From an uncultured Blautia sp. (GTDB taxonomy: Bacteria > Bacillota > Clostridia > Lachnospirales > Lachnospiraceae), in NCBI GenBank assembly GCA_900551075.1, contig URVB01000013.1:1-64000 (forward strand): a stretch of DNA of 64,000 nucleotides. Direction: 5' to 3'. The translations under genes were made by a program, and so were the position numbers. Numbering within the stretch: position 1 is the stretch's first letter; the number at the start of each line of letters is the position of its first letter. Positions 51,616 through 58,922 of the stretch are shown piece by piece. The notes under the pieces were generated by a model, which searched no databases, was not told the DNA's origin, and was given only the letters and a program-made list of their open reading frames with translations.

Positions 51616-53007
51616 ATGAAAGAAAAAAGACATAAAATTTCTGCTGTGCTTTCCGGCGGTATCGGTGAGGAGCTGGAACTGGAGCCGGGAGACATACTTT
51701 TGGAGATCAACGGAAAGCAGGTAGAGGATGTTTTTGATTACCGTTATCTGTTAAATGATGAATACGTGGTACTATTGATCGAGAAGCCGAACGGTGAGCA
51801 GTGGGAGCTGGAGGTGGAGAAGGAATATGACGAGGATCTGGGTGTTGAATTCGAAAATGGTTTGATGGATGAATACCGTTCCTGCTCCAATCACTGTATT
51901 TTCTGTTTTATTGACCAGATGCCGCCGGGAATGCGGAAGACTTTGTATTTTAAGGATGATGATTCCAGACTTTCTTTTTTGCAGGGGAATTATGTGACCT
52001 TGACGAATATGAGCCGGCAGGATATTGAACGGGTAATCCATTATCACCTTTCTCCGATCAATATTTCCTTCCAGGCGATGAATCCGAAGCTTCGCTGCAA
52101 AATGCTTCACAACCGCTTTGCAGGAGATGCCCTTTCCAGGGTGGACAGACTTTATGAAGCAGGGATTGCCATGAATGGACAGATCGTTCTATGCAAAGGG
52201 ATCAACGATGGAGCGGAACTCGAGTACAGCCTGGAAAAGCTTTCTTCCTATGCACCGCTTCTTCAGAGCGTATCTGTTGTGCCTGTGGGGTTGACAAAAT
52301 ACAGAGAAGGGTTGTATCCTTTACAGGCGTTTGAAAAAGATGATGCCAAGAAGGTCCTTGCACAGATACACCGCTGGCAGGAAAAAATGATGCAGGCTTA
52401 CGATATCCATTTTGTACATGCTTCGGACGAGTGGTATATCTTGGCAGGCGAGGAGCTTCCGGAGGAAGAACGCTACGATGGTTACCTTCAGCTCGAAAAC
52501 GGTGTCGGGATGCTGCGGCTTTTGGAAACAGAGGTCAGAGAGGCTGTGAAAGAGAGGGCCGGAGATGACCGGGCGGCCCGGGTGACGCTTGCCACCGGAA
52601 AGCTGGCAGGGCCATATCTGAAGCGTTATCTGAAAATCATTACAGAAAAGTTTCCAAATGTGGAGACAAAAGTCAGAATGATCACAAACCATTTCTTTGG
52701 AGAGGAGATTACGGTTTCCGGCCTGATTACGGGAACAGACCTGAAAGAACAGTTGGGAGGACAGGAATTGGGGGACAGACTTCTGATTCCCTGCAATATG
52801 CTTCGAAGTGGTGAGAATGTTTTTTTGGATGATGTGACCGTAGAAGAGCTTTCGGCTTTTCTGGGTACGGAAATCGTAGTGGTGGATGAAAGCGGTGCGG
52901 ATTTGGCAGCTTCCGTGCTGGATCCGCCGGAACATAGAAAATTGAAAAGGAGACAGATGTATGAGCAAACCAGTAGTAGCCATAGTGGGCAGGCCGAATG
53001 TCGGTAA
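51616..53007 (+). CDS. PDZ-radical SAM protein with DUF512
   Basis: 463 residues. A small PDZ-like N-terminal domain (about 5-70, ELEPGDILLEINGKQVEDV) is followed by a radical SAM-like core with CSNHCIFCFID (Cys90, 94 and 97, the CxxxCxxC set) and a DUF512 C-terminal half (VVPVGLTKYREGLYPL, ASDEWYILAGE). Function unknown; it nearly always lies beside der in Clostridia and is probably tied to iron-sulfur or translation processes. It ends 47 bases inside der. Confidence 0.9.
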   Translation: MKEKRHKISAVLSGGIGEELELEPGDILLEINGKQVEDVFDYRYLLNDEYVVLLIEKPNGEQWELEVEKEYDEDLGVEFENGLMDEYRSCSNHCIFCFIDQMPPGMRKTLYFKDDDSRLSFLQGNYVTLTNMSRQDIERVIHYHLSPINISFQAMNPKLRCKMLHNRFAGDALSRVDRLYEAGIAMNGQIVLCKGINDGAELEYSLEKLSSYAPLLQSVSVVPVGLTKYREGLYPLQAFEKDDAKKVLAQIHRWQEKMMQAYDIHFVHASDEWYILAGEELPEEERYDGYLQLENGVGMLRLLETEVREAVKERAGDDRAARVTLATGKLAGPYLKRYLKIITEKFPNVETKVRMITNHFFGEEITVSGLITGTDLKEQLGGQELGDRLLIPCNMLRSGENVFLDDVTVEELSAFLGTEIVVVDESGADLAASVLDPPEHRKLKRRQMYEQTSSSHSGQAECR

Positions 53008-54286
53008 ATCCACTTTGTTCAATGCCCTGGCAGGCGGGATGATCTCGATTGTCAAGGATACTCCGGGTGTGACCAGAGACAGGATTTATGCGGATGTCAC
53101 TTGGCTGGATAAATCATTTACTTTAATTGACACCGGAGGTATTGAGCCTGACAGCAGTGATGTGATTCTTTCCCAGATGCGGGAGCAGGCGCAGATTGCG
53201 ATTGATACGGCGGATGTGATTGTGTTTATCACAGATGTAAGACAGGGGCTTACGGACTCTGATGCGAAGGTTGCGGATATGCTCCGCCGCAGCAAAAAGC
53301 CGGTCGTTTTGGTAGTCAACAAGGTGGACAGCGTTCAGAAATATCAGATGGATGTATATGAATTCTATAATCTGGGAATCGGAGAGCCAGTTGCCATTTC
53401 CGCGGCAAACCGCACGGGAATCGGGGATATGCTGGATGAAGTAGTCAAGGAATTTCAGGCAGGAAGCGAGGGGGAGGAAGAAGACGATATTCCGAAGATT
53501 GCCATTGTTGGTAAGCCGAATGTCGGCAAATCCTCCCTGGTCAATAAGCTTTTGGGTGAGGAACGTGTGATTGTTTCAGATATCGCAGGTACCACCAGAG
53601 ACGCCATTGATACGAAAGCCAAATGGCAGGGAAGGGAATATATTTTTATTGATACGGCAGGACTGCGCAAAAAGGGTAAGGTCAGGGAACAGCTCGAGCG
53701 TTACAGTGTAATCCGAACAGTGACTGCCGTGGAGCGGGCACATATTGTGGTGCTCATGATTGATGCCACGGAGGGCGTGACAGAGCAGGATGCCAAAATT
53801 GCAGGCATCGCGCATGAGCGCGGTAAGGGTGTGATCATTGCCGTCAATAAATGGGACGCCATAGAAAAAGATGATAAGACAATTTACAAGCATACCAACC
53901 GGATCCGGGAGGTCCTGGCGTATATGCCGTATGCGGAGCTGGTGTTTATTTCCGCAAAAACAGGGCAGCGAATTCCGAGGCTGTTTGAGACCATAGACGC
54001 GGTTATTGAGAACCAGACGCTTCGGGTACAGACAGGAGTTCTGAATGAAATTCTTTCGGAAGCGGTTGCTATGCAGCAGCCTCCGTCGGATAAGGGGAAA
54101 CGGCTGAAAATTTTCTATATGACTCAGGTATCCGTGCGGCCTCCCACATTTGTTATTTTTGTTAATGATAAGGAACTGATGCATTTTTCTTATACCAGAT
54201 ATCTGGAAAACAAGATTCGCGATGCATTTGGGTTCAGAGGAACGTCATTGAAGTTTATCATCCGCGAACGCGGAGAAAAGGATTGA
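52961..54286 (+). CDS. der: ribosome-associated GTPase Der (EngA)
   Basis: 441 residues with two GTPase domains in tandem: GRPNVGKSTLFNALAGG near residue 10 and GKPNVGKSSLVNKLLGEE near residue 185, each with DT-G and NK-D motifs (VVNKVDSV, VNKWDAI). The C-terminal KH-like domain (residues 350-441) binds rRNA. Needed for 50S assembly. AAGGAG lies upstream of the ATG. Confidence 0.97.
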   Translation: MSKPVVAIVGRPNVGKSTLFNALAGGMISIVKDTPGVTRDRIYADVTWLDKSFTLIDTGGIEPDSSDVILSQMREQAQIAIDTADVIVFITDVRQGLTDSDAKVADMLRRSKKPVVLVVNKVDSVQKYQMDVYEFYNLGIGEPVAISAANRTGIGDMLDEVVKEFQAGSEGEEEDDIPKIAIVGKPNVGKSSLVNKLLGEERVIVSDIAGTTRDAIDTKAKWQGREYIFIDTAGLRKKGKVREQLERYSVIRTVTAVERAHIVVLMIDATEGVTEQDAKIAGIAHERGKGVIIAVNKWDAIEKDDKTIYKHTNRIREVLAYMPYAELVFISAKTGQRIPRLFETIDAVIENQTLRVQTGVLNEILSEAVAMQQPPSDKGKRLKIFYMTQVSVRPPTFVIFVNDKELMHFSYTRYLENKIRDAFGFRGTSLKFIIRERGEKD

Positions 54287-54291
54287 ATATC

Positions 54292-54951
54292 ATGGAACGA
54301 TTGATTTGTTTGGCAATAGGCTATATATGCGGGCTTTTCCAAACCTCTTATATTATCGGCAGAATGCACAGCACAGATATCCGTGAGCACGGAAGCGGAA
54401 ATGCCGGCACGACCAACGCACTGCGCACATTCGGAAAAAAGGCGGGGGCAATGACCCTTCTGGGGGACTGCCTGAAATGCGTCATTGCAATTGTGATTAC
54501 AAAGGCAGTTTATAAGAATCCTTCCGGTGATATTCTTCCGCTTTTGAGTCTTTATGCTGCCGCAGGCTGTATTTTGGGGCATAATTTTCCTTTTTACCTG
54601 AAATTTAAGGGAGGAAAAGGAGTAGCTGCTTCCGTAGGATTCATTCTCGCATTCGACTGGCGCATTTTTTTGATCTGCGCAGTGGTATTTTTTGGATTAT
54701 TTTTTTCAACACATTATGTATCACTCTGCTCGATCAGTGCATACCTGGGAGCGCTTATCTGTATGGTGGTATTCGGCGAATTGGGCTATTATGGCATGGA
54801 CAGGCCCCATACGCTGGAATTATATGGTGTGATGGCTGTGCTGACACTGCTGGCCATCTACAGACACCGGGCAAATATTACACGTCTCATAAACGGGACA
54901 GAAAGTAAAATCTTTCTCGGAAATGCCGGGAAAAGAAAAATTAAGAGGTGA
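54292..54951 (+). CDS. plsY: glycerol-3-phosphate acyltransferase PlsY
   Basis: 219 residues, polytopic. First acylation of glycerol-3-phosphate from acyl-phosphate. Motifs SGNAGTTNALRTFGKKAG, GHNFPFYLKFKGGKGVAAS and the C-terminal YRHRANITRLINGTE. ATG 54292 is five bases past der. Pairs with gpsA, which makes its substrate. Confidence 0.95.
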   Translation: MERLICLAIGYICGLFQTSYIIGRMHSTDIREHGSGNAGTTNALRTFGKKAGAMTLLGDCLKCVIAIVITKAVYKNPSGDILPLLSLYAAAGCILGHNFPFYLKFKGGKGVAASVGFILAFDWRIFLICAVVFFGLFFSTHYVSLCSISAYLGALICMVVFGELGYYGMDRPHTLELYGVMAVLTLLAIYRHRANITRLINGTESKIFLGNAGKRKIKR

Positions 54952-54956
54952 AGAAT

Positions 54957-55967
54957 ATGGCAAAAATCAGTGTATTGGGAGCCGGAAGCTGGGGAACGGC
55001 GCTGTCCCTGCTTCTATACAACAACGGACATGAGGTAATTCTTTGGTCTGCCCTTACAGACGAAGTAAAAATGCTCAGTGAAACACGTGAGCATGCATCA
55101 AAGCTTCCGGGAGTAAGGCTTCCTGAGGATATGGAGATTACTTCGGATTTGGAAAAATCCCTGAAAAATCCGGATGTAGCGGTGCTTGCCGTTCCTTCAC
55201 CGTTTACAAGAAGCACCGCATATCAGATGGCGCCGTTCGTGAGAGAAGGACAAAAAATCGTGAATGTGGCAAAGGGTGTGGAAGAGCATACCCTGATGAC
55301 CTTAAGCGAGATCATCGGGCAGGAGATTCCGAATGCAGATGTATGCGTACTTTCCGGCCCGAGCCATGCCGAAGAGGTCGGAAGAGGACTTCCCACCACC
55401 TGTGTGGTTAGTGCAGAAACCAGGGAAACGGCAGAATATCTGCAGGGGATTTTTATGAGCCCAGTTTTCCGTGTATACACAACTCCGGATATTCTGGGTG
55501 TGGAGCTTGGCGGAGCTTTGAAAAATGTGATTGCTCTGGCAGCGGGTACGGCTGATGGATTGGGGTACGGTGATAATACCAAGGCTGCCCTGATTACAAG
55601 AGGAATTGCGGAAATTGCACGTTTGGGCGTGAAAATGGGTGCAAAAGCAGAGACCTTTTACGGACTTTCCGGTATCGGCGATCTGATTGTAACCTGTGCA
55701 AGCGTTCACAGCCGGAACCGTAAGGCAGGCTTCCTTATGGGCAAAGGTTATACCATGAAGGAAGCTATGGACGAGGTGCAAATGGTGGTAGAAGGTGTAT
55801 ATTCTGCCAAGGCTGCCAAGGAGCTTTCTGAGAAATACGGCGTGGAAATGCCCATCATTGATGAGGTAAATAAGGTTCTGTTTGAGGATAAGGCGGCATC
55901 TGAGGCTGTTATCGATTTGATGCTCCGTGATAAAAAAGTAGAAGCCCCGATGCTTCCGTGGGATTGA
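54957..55967 (+). CDS. gpsA: glycerol-3-phosphate dehydrogenase NAD(P)+
   Basis: 336 residues. Makes glycerol-3-phosphate from dihydroxyacetone phosphate for lipids. Motifs ISVLGAGSWGTALS (dinucleotide site), VNVAKGVEEHTLM, SGPSHAEEVGRGLPT, GGALKNVIALAAG and SRNRKAGFLMGKG. ATG 54957 has AGAGGTG upstream; the frame overlaps the plsY stop slightly if extended. Ends at a terminator. Confidence 0.96.
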   Translation: MAKISVLGAGSWGTALSLLLYNNGHEVILWSALTDEVKMLSETREHASKLPGVRLPEDMEITSDLEKSLKNPDVAVLAVPSPFTRSTAYQMAPFVREGQKIVNVAKGVEEHTLMTLSEIIGQEIPNADVCVLSGPSHAEEVGRGLPTTCVVSAETRETAEYLQGIFMSPVFRVYTTPDILGVELGGALKNVIALAAGTADGLGYGDNTKAALITRGIAEIARLGVKMGAKAETFYGLSGIGDLIVTCASVHSRNRKAGFLMGKGYTMKEAMDEVQMVVEGVYSAKAAKELSEKYGVEMPIIDEVNKVLFEDKAASEAVIDLMLRDKKVEAPMLPWD

Positions 55968-56005
55968 TCTTACGTGAGAGCCAAACGCGCAATTTTTATG
56001 AATAA

Positions 56006-56050
56006 AAAAGCTTCCGCCGGATTGAGAAGGCAGCGGGAGCTTTTCTTTTG
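56006..56050 (+). terminator. terminator after gpsA
   Basis: AAAAGCTtCCGCC (from 56006) pairs with GGCaGCGGgAGCTTTT, ending with CTTTT at 56041-56049. A-tracts on the left make it usable for the convergent aldo/keto reductase gene too. Confidence 0.8.
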
Positions 56051-56079
56051 GCGTAATATACGGTTCTGCTGTAAAAAAA

Positions 56080-56907
56080 CTAGAATTTGATATTCCGTAA
56101 ATCCTCCGGTACATGGGAACTGTGGAAATTCCGGTTCAGGGTATCCAGAATCTCCATATCCTCCTGCTCAATGGAAAAATCAAAAATATTTCCGTTGGAT
56201 GCGATTCGGTCAGGATGTACGGATTTCGGAATGACGGAAATACCTTTCTGTACAGCCCAGCGAAGTCCGATTTGGGCAGGCGTTCTTGCATATTTGGTAC
56301 CGAGTACGCACATGACATCGTGATCAAGATAAGCACCTCTTGCAAGCGGCGCATATGCCTGGACCTGAATGCCGTTCCCCTGACAGTACTCAATCAGTTC
56401 TTTCGGAAAACACAGGGGATGACATTCAATCTGGTTTACGGCAGGTATGATGTCGGATACTTTGCGGAGCTCTTCCAGATGCCGGATTTCAAAATTGCTT
56501 ACTCCGATAGAAAGCGCCCGTCCGGAAGCGAGGATTTCCTCCAATTCCTTCCATGTACTCAGATAACACCCCGGAACCGGCCAATGGATCAGATATAAAT
56601 CCACGTAATCCAGACCAAGCCGTTCCAGGCTCCGTTCAAAAGCGCCCTTTACATCCCCCAGGCGCTGCGCTGTGTTCCATATTTTTGCAGTGATAAAGAG
56701 GTCTTTGCGGGGAATTCCGCATCTGGCAATGCCGCGGCCCACATTTTCCTCGTTTTTATAGACGGAGGCTGTGTCAATCATACGGTATCCTGATTGGACA
56801 GCAGCAGTAATTGCCGCTTCTGCTATATTTTCTCCGATTGCTTTATAAACTCCTAATCCCAATAAAGGCATTTCTCTGTCGTTGTTCAAGAAAATCGTAT
56901 TTTTCAA
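56080..56907 (-). CDS. aldo/keto reductase
   Basis: 275 residues, NADPH-dependent carbonyl reductase with a TIM barrel. Catalytic set in MIDTASVYKNEENVG (Asp and Tyr), LFITAKIW (Lys) and YLIHWPVPG (His). Cofactor site near SVIPKSVHPDRI. The start is TTG at 56907, with GGAGG seven bases upstream on the minus strand. Likely physiological substrates unknown. It is divergent from the CO dehydrogenase cluster. Confidence 0.92.
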   Translation of the reverse strand: MKNTIFLNNDREMPLLGLGVYKAIGENIAEAAITAAVQSGYRMIDTASVYKNEENVGRGIARCGIPRKDLFITAKIWNTAQRLGDVKGAFERSLERLGLDYVDLYLIHWPVPGCYLSTWKELEEILASGRALSIGVSNFEIRHLEELRKVSDIIPAVNQIECHPLCFPKELIEYCQGNGIQVQAYAPLARGAYLDHDVMCVLGTKYARTPAQIGLRWAVQKGISVIPKSVHPDRIASNGNIFDFSIEQEDMEILDTLNRNFHSSHVPEDLRNIKF

Positions 56908-57019
56908 TAGTTTTCCTCCTTAACTTTTTGTTTCAATTTGCGCATGCTTTGAAGTATACCATAAAAATGTGAACGAAGAACATCAAATCTATTACAAATT
57001 TAATACATGCAAAGCATTG

Positions 57020-57046
57020 ACATTGTTAAAAATAAAACAACAATGT
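57020..57046. promoter_or_regulatory. inverted repeat upstream of the acs cluster
   Basis: ACATTGTT (57020-57027) and AACAATGT (57039-57046), a perfect 8+8 dyad with 11 bases between. Between divergent genes. Either gene could be controlled. No known regulator is assigned. Confidence 0.4.
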
Positions 57047-57074
57047 TATTTTGGTGACAATAATGAGAAAAAGA

Positions 57075-57182
57075 GACAAGAATTCTTGCATAAAGCCAAA
57101 ATAATTAGTGGTTTTTTATGATTATTACCTTGATAATCCCAGAGAAAAGATGTATAATAGCCTTAATTGATAAATTCTTGTC
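57075..57182. promoter_or_regulatory. paired operator-like repeats around the acs promoter
   Basis: CAAGAATTCTTG (57077-57088) is a perfect 12-base palindrome. GACAAGAATT (57075-57084) recurs inverted as AATTCTTGTC (57173-57182), just after the -10 element. The spacing of about 95 bases would allow a looping repressor. The 56908-57254 gap otherwise shows only AT-rich DNA and the promoter. Confidence 0.45.
57130..57158 (+). promoter_or_regulatory. promoter of the CO dehydrogenase/acetyl-CoA synthase cluster
   Basis: TTGATA (57130-57135), 17 bases, TATAAT (57153-57158). Confidence 0.75.
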
Positions 57183-57254
57183 ATAACGGAACATGGGATG
57201 ACAAAGAACATATCAGCAAGTTATTTTACCGAAAACAGAAAGGAGCATAGAACT

Positions 57255-57653
57255 ATGCACTTAATCAAAGATGAAAACGGTAATCTTGTCCGGCACGGAC
57301 ATGCGCATACACACGAACATACACACGCAGATGGCGTGACGCACAGCCATACCCATGAGCACAGTGCAGGAGATGATCATAACCATGAACATGGAGAGTC
57401 CTGCGGACATTCTCATGAGCATTGCGGTTCCTGCAGCGGCGGAGATTGTAAGAATGAAACAGTGGCACTGCTGACCTATATGCTGCAGCATAACGAGCAC
57501 CACGCCGCCGAGCTGGACCAGATGGCCGAAAACCTGAAAAAAATGGGTATGGAGGCTGCGGCCGGAACCATAAAGGAGGGTGTGGCTGATTTCCAGAAGG
57601 GTAATATGCGTCTGGGTCTTGCTCTGACACTTGTTAAAGAGGAATTGAAGTAA
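57255..57653 (+). CDS. His-rich putative nickel-binding protein
   Basis: About 132 residues. The N-terminal third (residues about 12-65) is extremely His-rich, with about 16 His in HxH runs such as HGHAHTHEHTH and HSHTHEH and four Cys (GESCGHSHEHCGSCSGGDC). The C-terminal part (70-132) is a helical domain with QHNEHHAAELDQMAENL and LALTLVKEEL. It resembles nickel stores such as CooJ in design but is not clearly a family member. It sits 43 bases before cooT in a cluster whose enzymes need nickel, so nickel storage or delivery is the likely role. ATG 57255 has AAGGAG upstream; an earlier in-frame start at 57198 is less likely. Confidence 0.75.
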   Translation: MHLIKDENGNLVRHGHAHTHEHTHADGVTHSHTHEHSAGDDHNHEHGESCGHSHEHCGSCSGGDCKNETVALLTYMLQHNEHHAAELDQMAENLKKMGMEAAAGTIKEGVADFQKGNMRLGLALTLVKEELK

Positions 57654-57696
57654 GCTGACACTGGTTCAGCGGGTGAGTGACATAGGAGGCTAACAT

Positions 57697-57879
57697 ATGT
57701 GTTTGGCGACTGTATATAAAGAAAGTGATGATTCTGTAATCTTCAAAAATGTAAGCCGTATCGATGTGGATGGAGATAAGGTGATTCTCCGTGATATCAT
57801 GGGAGATGAGAGAGTCATAGAGGGCCGTATTCTTATGGTGGATCTGGCGAACAGCATCGTAAAATTATGCTGCGAATGA
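57697..57879 (+). CDS. cooT: CooT family nickel-binding protein
   Basis: 60 residues beginning MCLATVYKE, whose Cys2 binds nickel in CooT. Beta-rich body with SDDSVIFKNVSRIDVDGDKVILRD-like strands and a C-terminal CCE. Role in loading nickel into CO dehydrogenase. AGGAGG is well placed. Sits between the His-rich protein and cooC. Confidence 0.85.
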   Translation: MCLATVYKESDDSVIFKNVSRIDVDGDKVILRDIMGDERVIEGRILMVDLANSIVKLCCE

Positions 57880-57967
57880 TTCATCTGTGAATTGAATGGG
57901 CGCAGGACTTGACAGATATATGAATAATAACCAGAATTATAAGTTGATTTAGGAGGCACCCGGTTAT

Positions 57968-58738
57968 ATGGCACATGTAATTGCTGTCGCAGGAAAAGGC
58001 GGCGTAGGAAAAACCACATTATGCGGAATGCTGGTTCAGTATCTATGTGAGAAAGGCAAGGGCCCGGTTCTTGCTGTCGATGCAGATGCAAATTCCAATC
58101 TGAATGAAGTTCTTGGTGTGAAGGTGGATACAACCCTTGGTGATGTGCGTGAAGAAATTGCACGTGCAGAAATGGCGAAGGAAAATCCGATACCGGCCGG
58201 CGTATCCAAGGCAGATTACGCAGAGATGCGTTTTGAGGATGCTCTGATCGAGGATGATGATTTTGATTTGCTTGTCATGGGAAGGACGCAGGGTAAGGGA
58301 TGTTATTGCTTTGTTAACGGGCTTCTGCAGTCCCAGCTTGCCAGATACCAGAACAATTACCCTTATTTTGTTGTGGATAATGAGGCAGGAATGGAACACA
58401 TCAGCAGAGGCGTGCTTCCGACCATGCAGACGGCGATCCTTGTAAGTGATTGCTCCAGACGGGGCGTGCAGGCGGTTGGCAGGATTGCCCGGCTGATTGA
58501 GGAATGTGACATGCATCCGTCTACGATTGGTTTGATCATCAACCGTGCTCCAAAGGGAGATCTGAATGCGGGCATAAAGGAAGAAATTGACAACCAGGGA
58601 CTGCGTCTTCTCGGTGTTGTCCCACAGGATGAGACAGTATATGAATATGACTGCGAAGGCCGGCCTACGGCTTCCCTGCCAGAGGACAATCCGGTTAAAA
58701 TGGCGCTTCGGGCCATTGCTGATAAGCTGGATTTATAA
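57968..58738 (+). CDS. cooC: CooC-type nickel-insertion ATPase (first copy)
   Basis: 256-residue SIMIBI ATPase. P-loop AGKGGVGKTTLCGML, CxC nickel/dimer motif in GKGCYCFVNGLL, and DNEAGMEHISRG as the Walker-B-like block. It inserts nickel into CO dehydrogenase or acetyl-CoA synthase on ATP hydrolysis. AGGAGG lies upstream. A terminator follows, then the cooS leader. Confidence 0.92.
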   Translation: MAHVIAVAGKGGVGKTTLCGMLVQYLCEKGKGPVLAVDADANSNLNEVLGVKVDTTLGDVREEIARAEMAKENPIPAGVSKADYAEMRFEDALIEDDDFDLLVMGRTQGKGCYCFVNGLLQSQLARYQNNYPYFVVDNEAGMEHISRGVLPTMQTAILVSDCSRRGVQAVGRIARLIEECDMHPSTIGLIINRAPKGDLNAGIKEEIDNQGLRLLGVVPQDETVYEYDCEGRPTASLPEDNPVKMALRAIADKLDL

Positions 58739-58745
58739 GGAACAC

Positions 58746-58810
58746 CCCTTGCCGTTTTCCGGCAAGGGATGTTTATGCGAATAGGTAAAAGTTTCAGACC
58801 TATTTTTTTA
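58746..58810 (+). terminator. two hairpins after cooC, the second an intrinsic terminator
   Basis: CCCTTGCCG (58746-58754) pairs with CGGCAAGGG (58760-58768). Then AATAGGT (58780-58786) pairs with ACCTATT (58798-58804) followed by a T run to 58809. This should cut or reduce readthrough into cooS. Confidence 0.75.
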
Positions 58811-58819
58811 CATAAAAAT

Positions 58820-58900
58820 AACCCATGGGAGGGGATGGGTTCCCGACCCTGGGCTTATTATAAAACATTATAAGAAAGACAAACGTACATCATTTTCATG
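58820..58900 (+). other. structured leader before cooS
   Basis: AACCCAT (58820-58826) pairs with ATGGGTT (58835-58841). A second pairing GGGT/ACCC (58837-58849) would use the same GGGT, so two folds exclude each other. GTACAT/ATGTAC lies nearer the start. No clear -35/-10 is seen before cooS, so the leader may be read from upstream. Function unknown. Confidence 0.35.
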
Positions 58901-58922
58901 TACAATTCAAAGGAGGTCTATA

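Noticed and set aside
57017..57049. TTGACA at 57017 as the acs promoter -35
   Set aside because: The only AT-rich -10 candidate sits about 21 bases away; the TTGATA/TATAAT pair at 57130 has ideal spacing.
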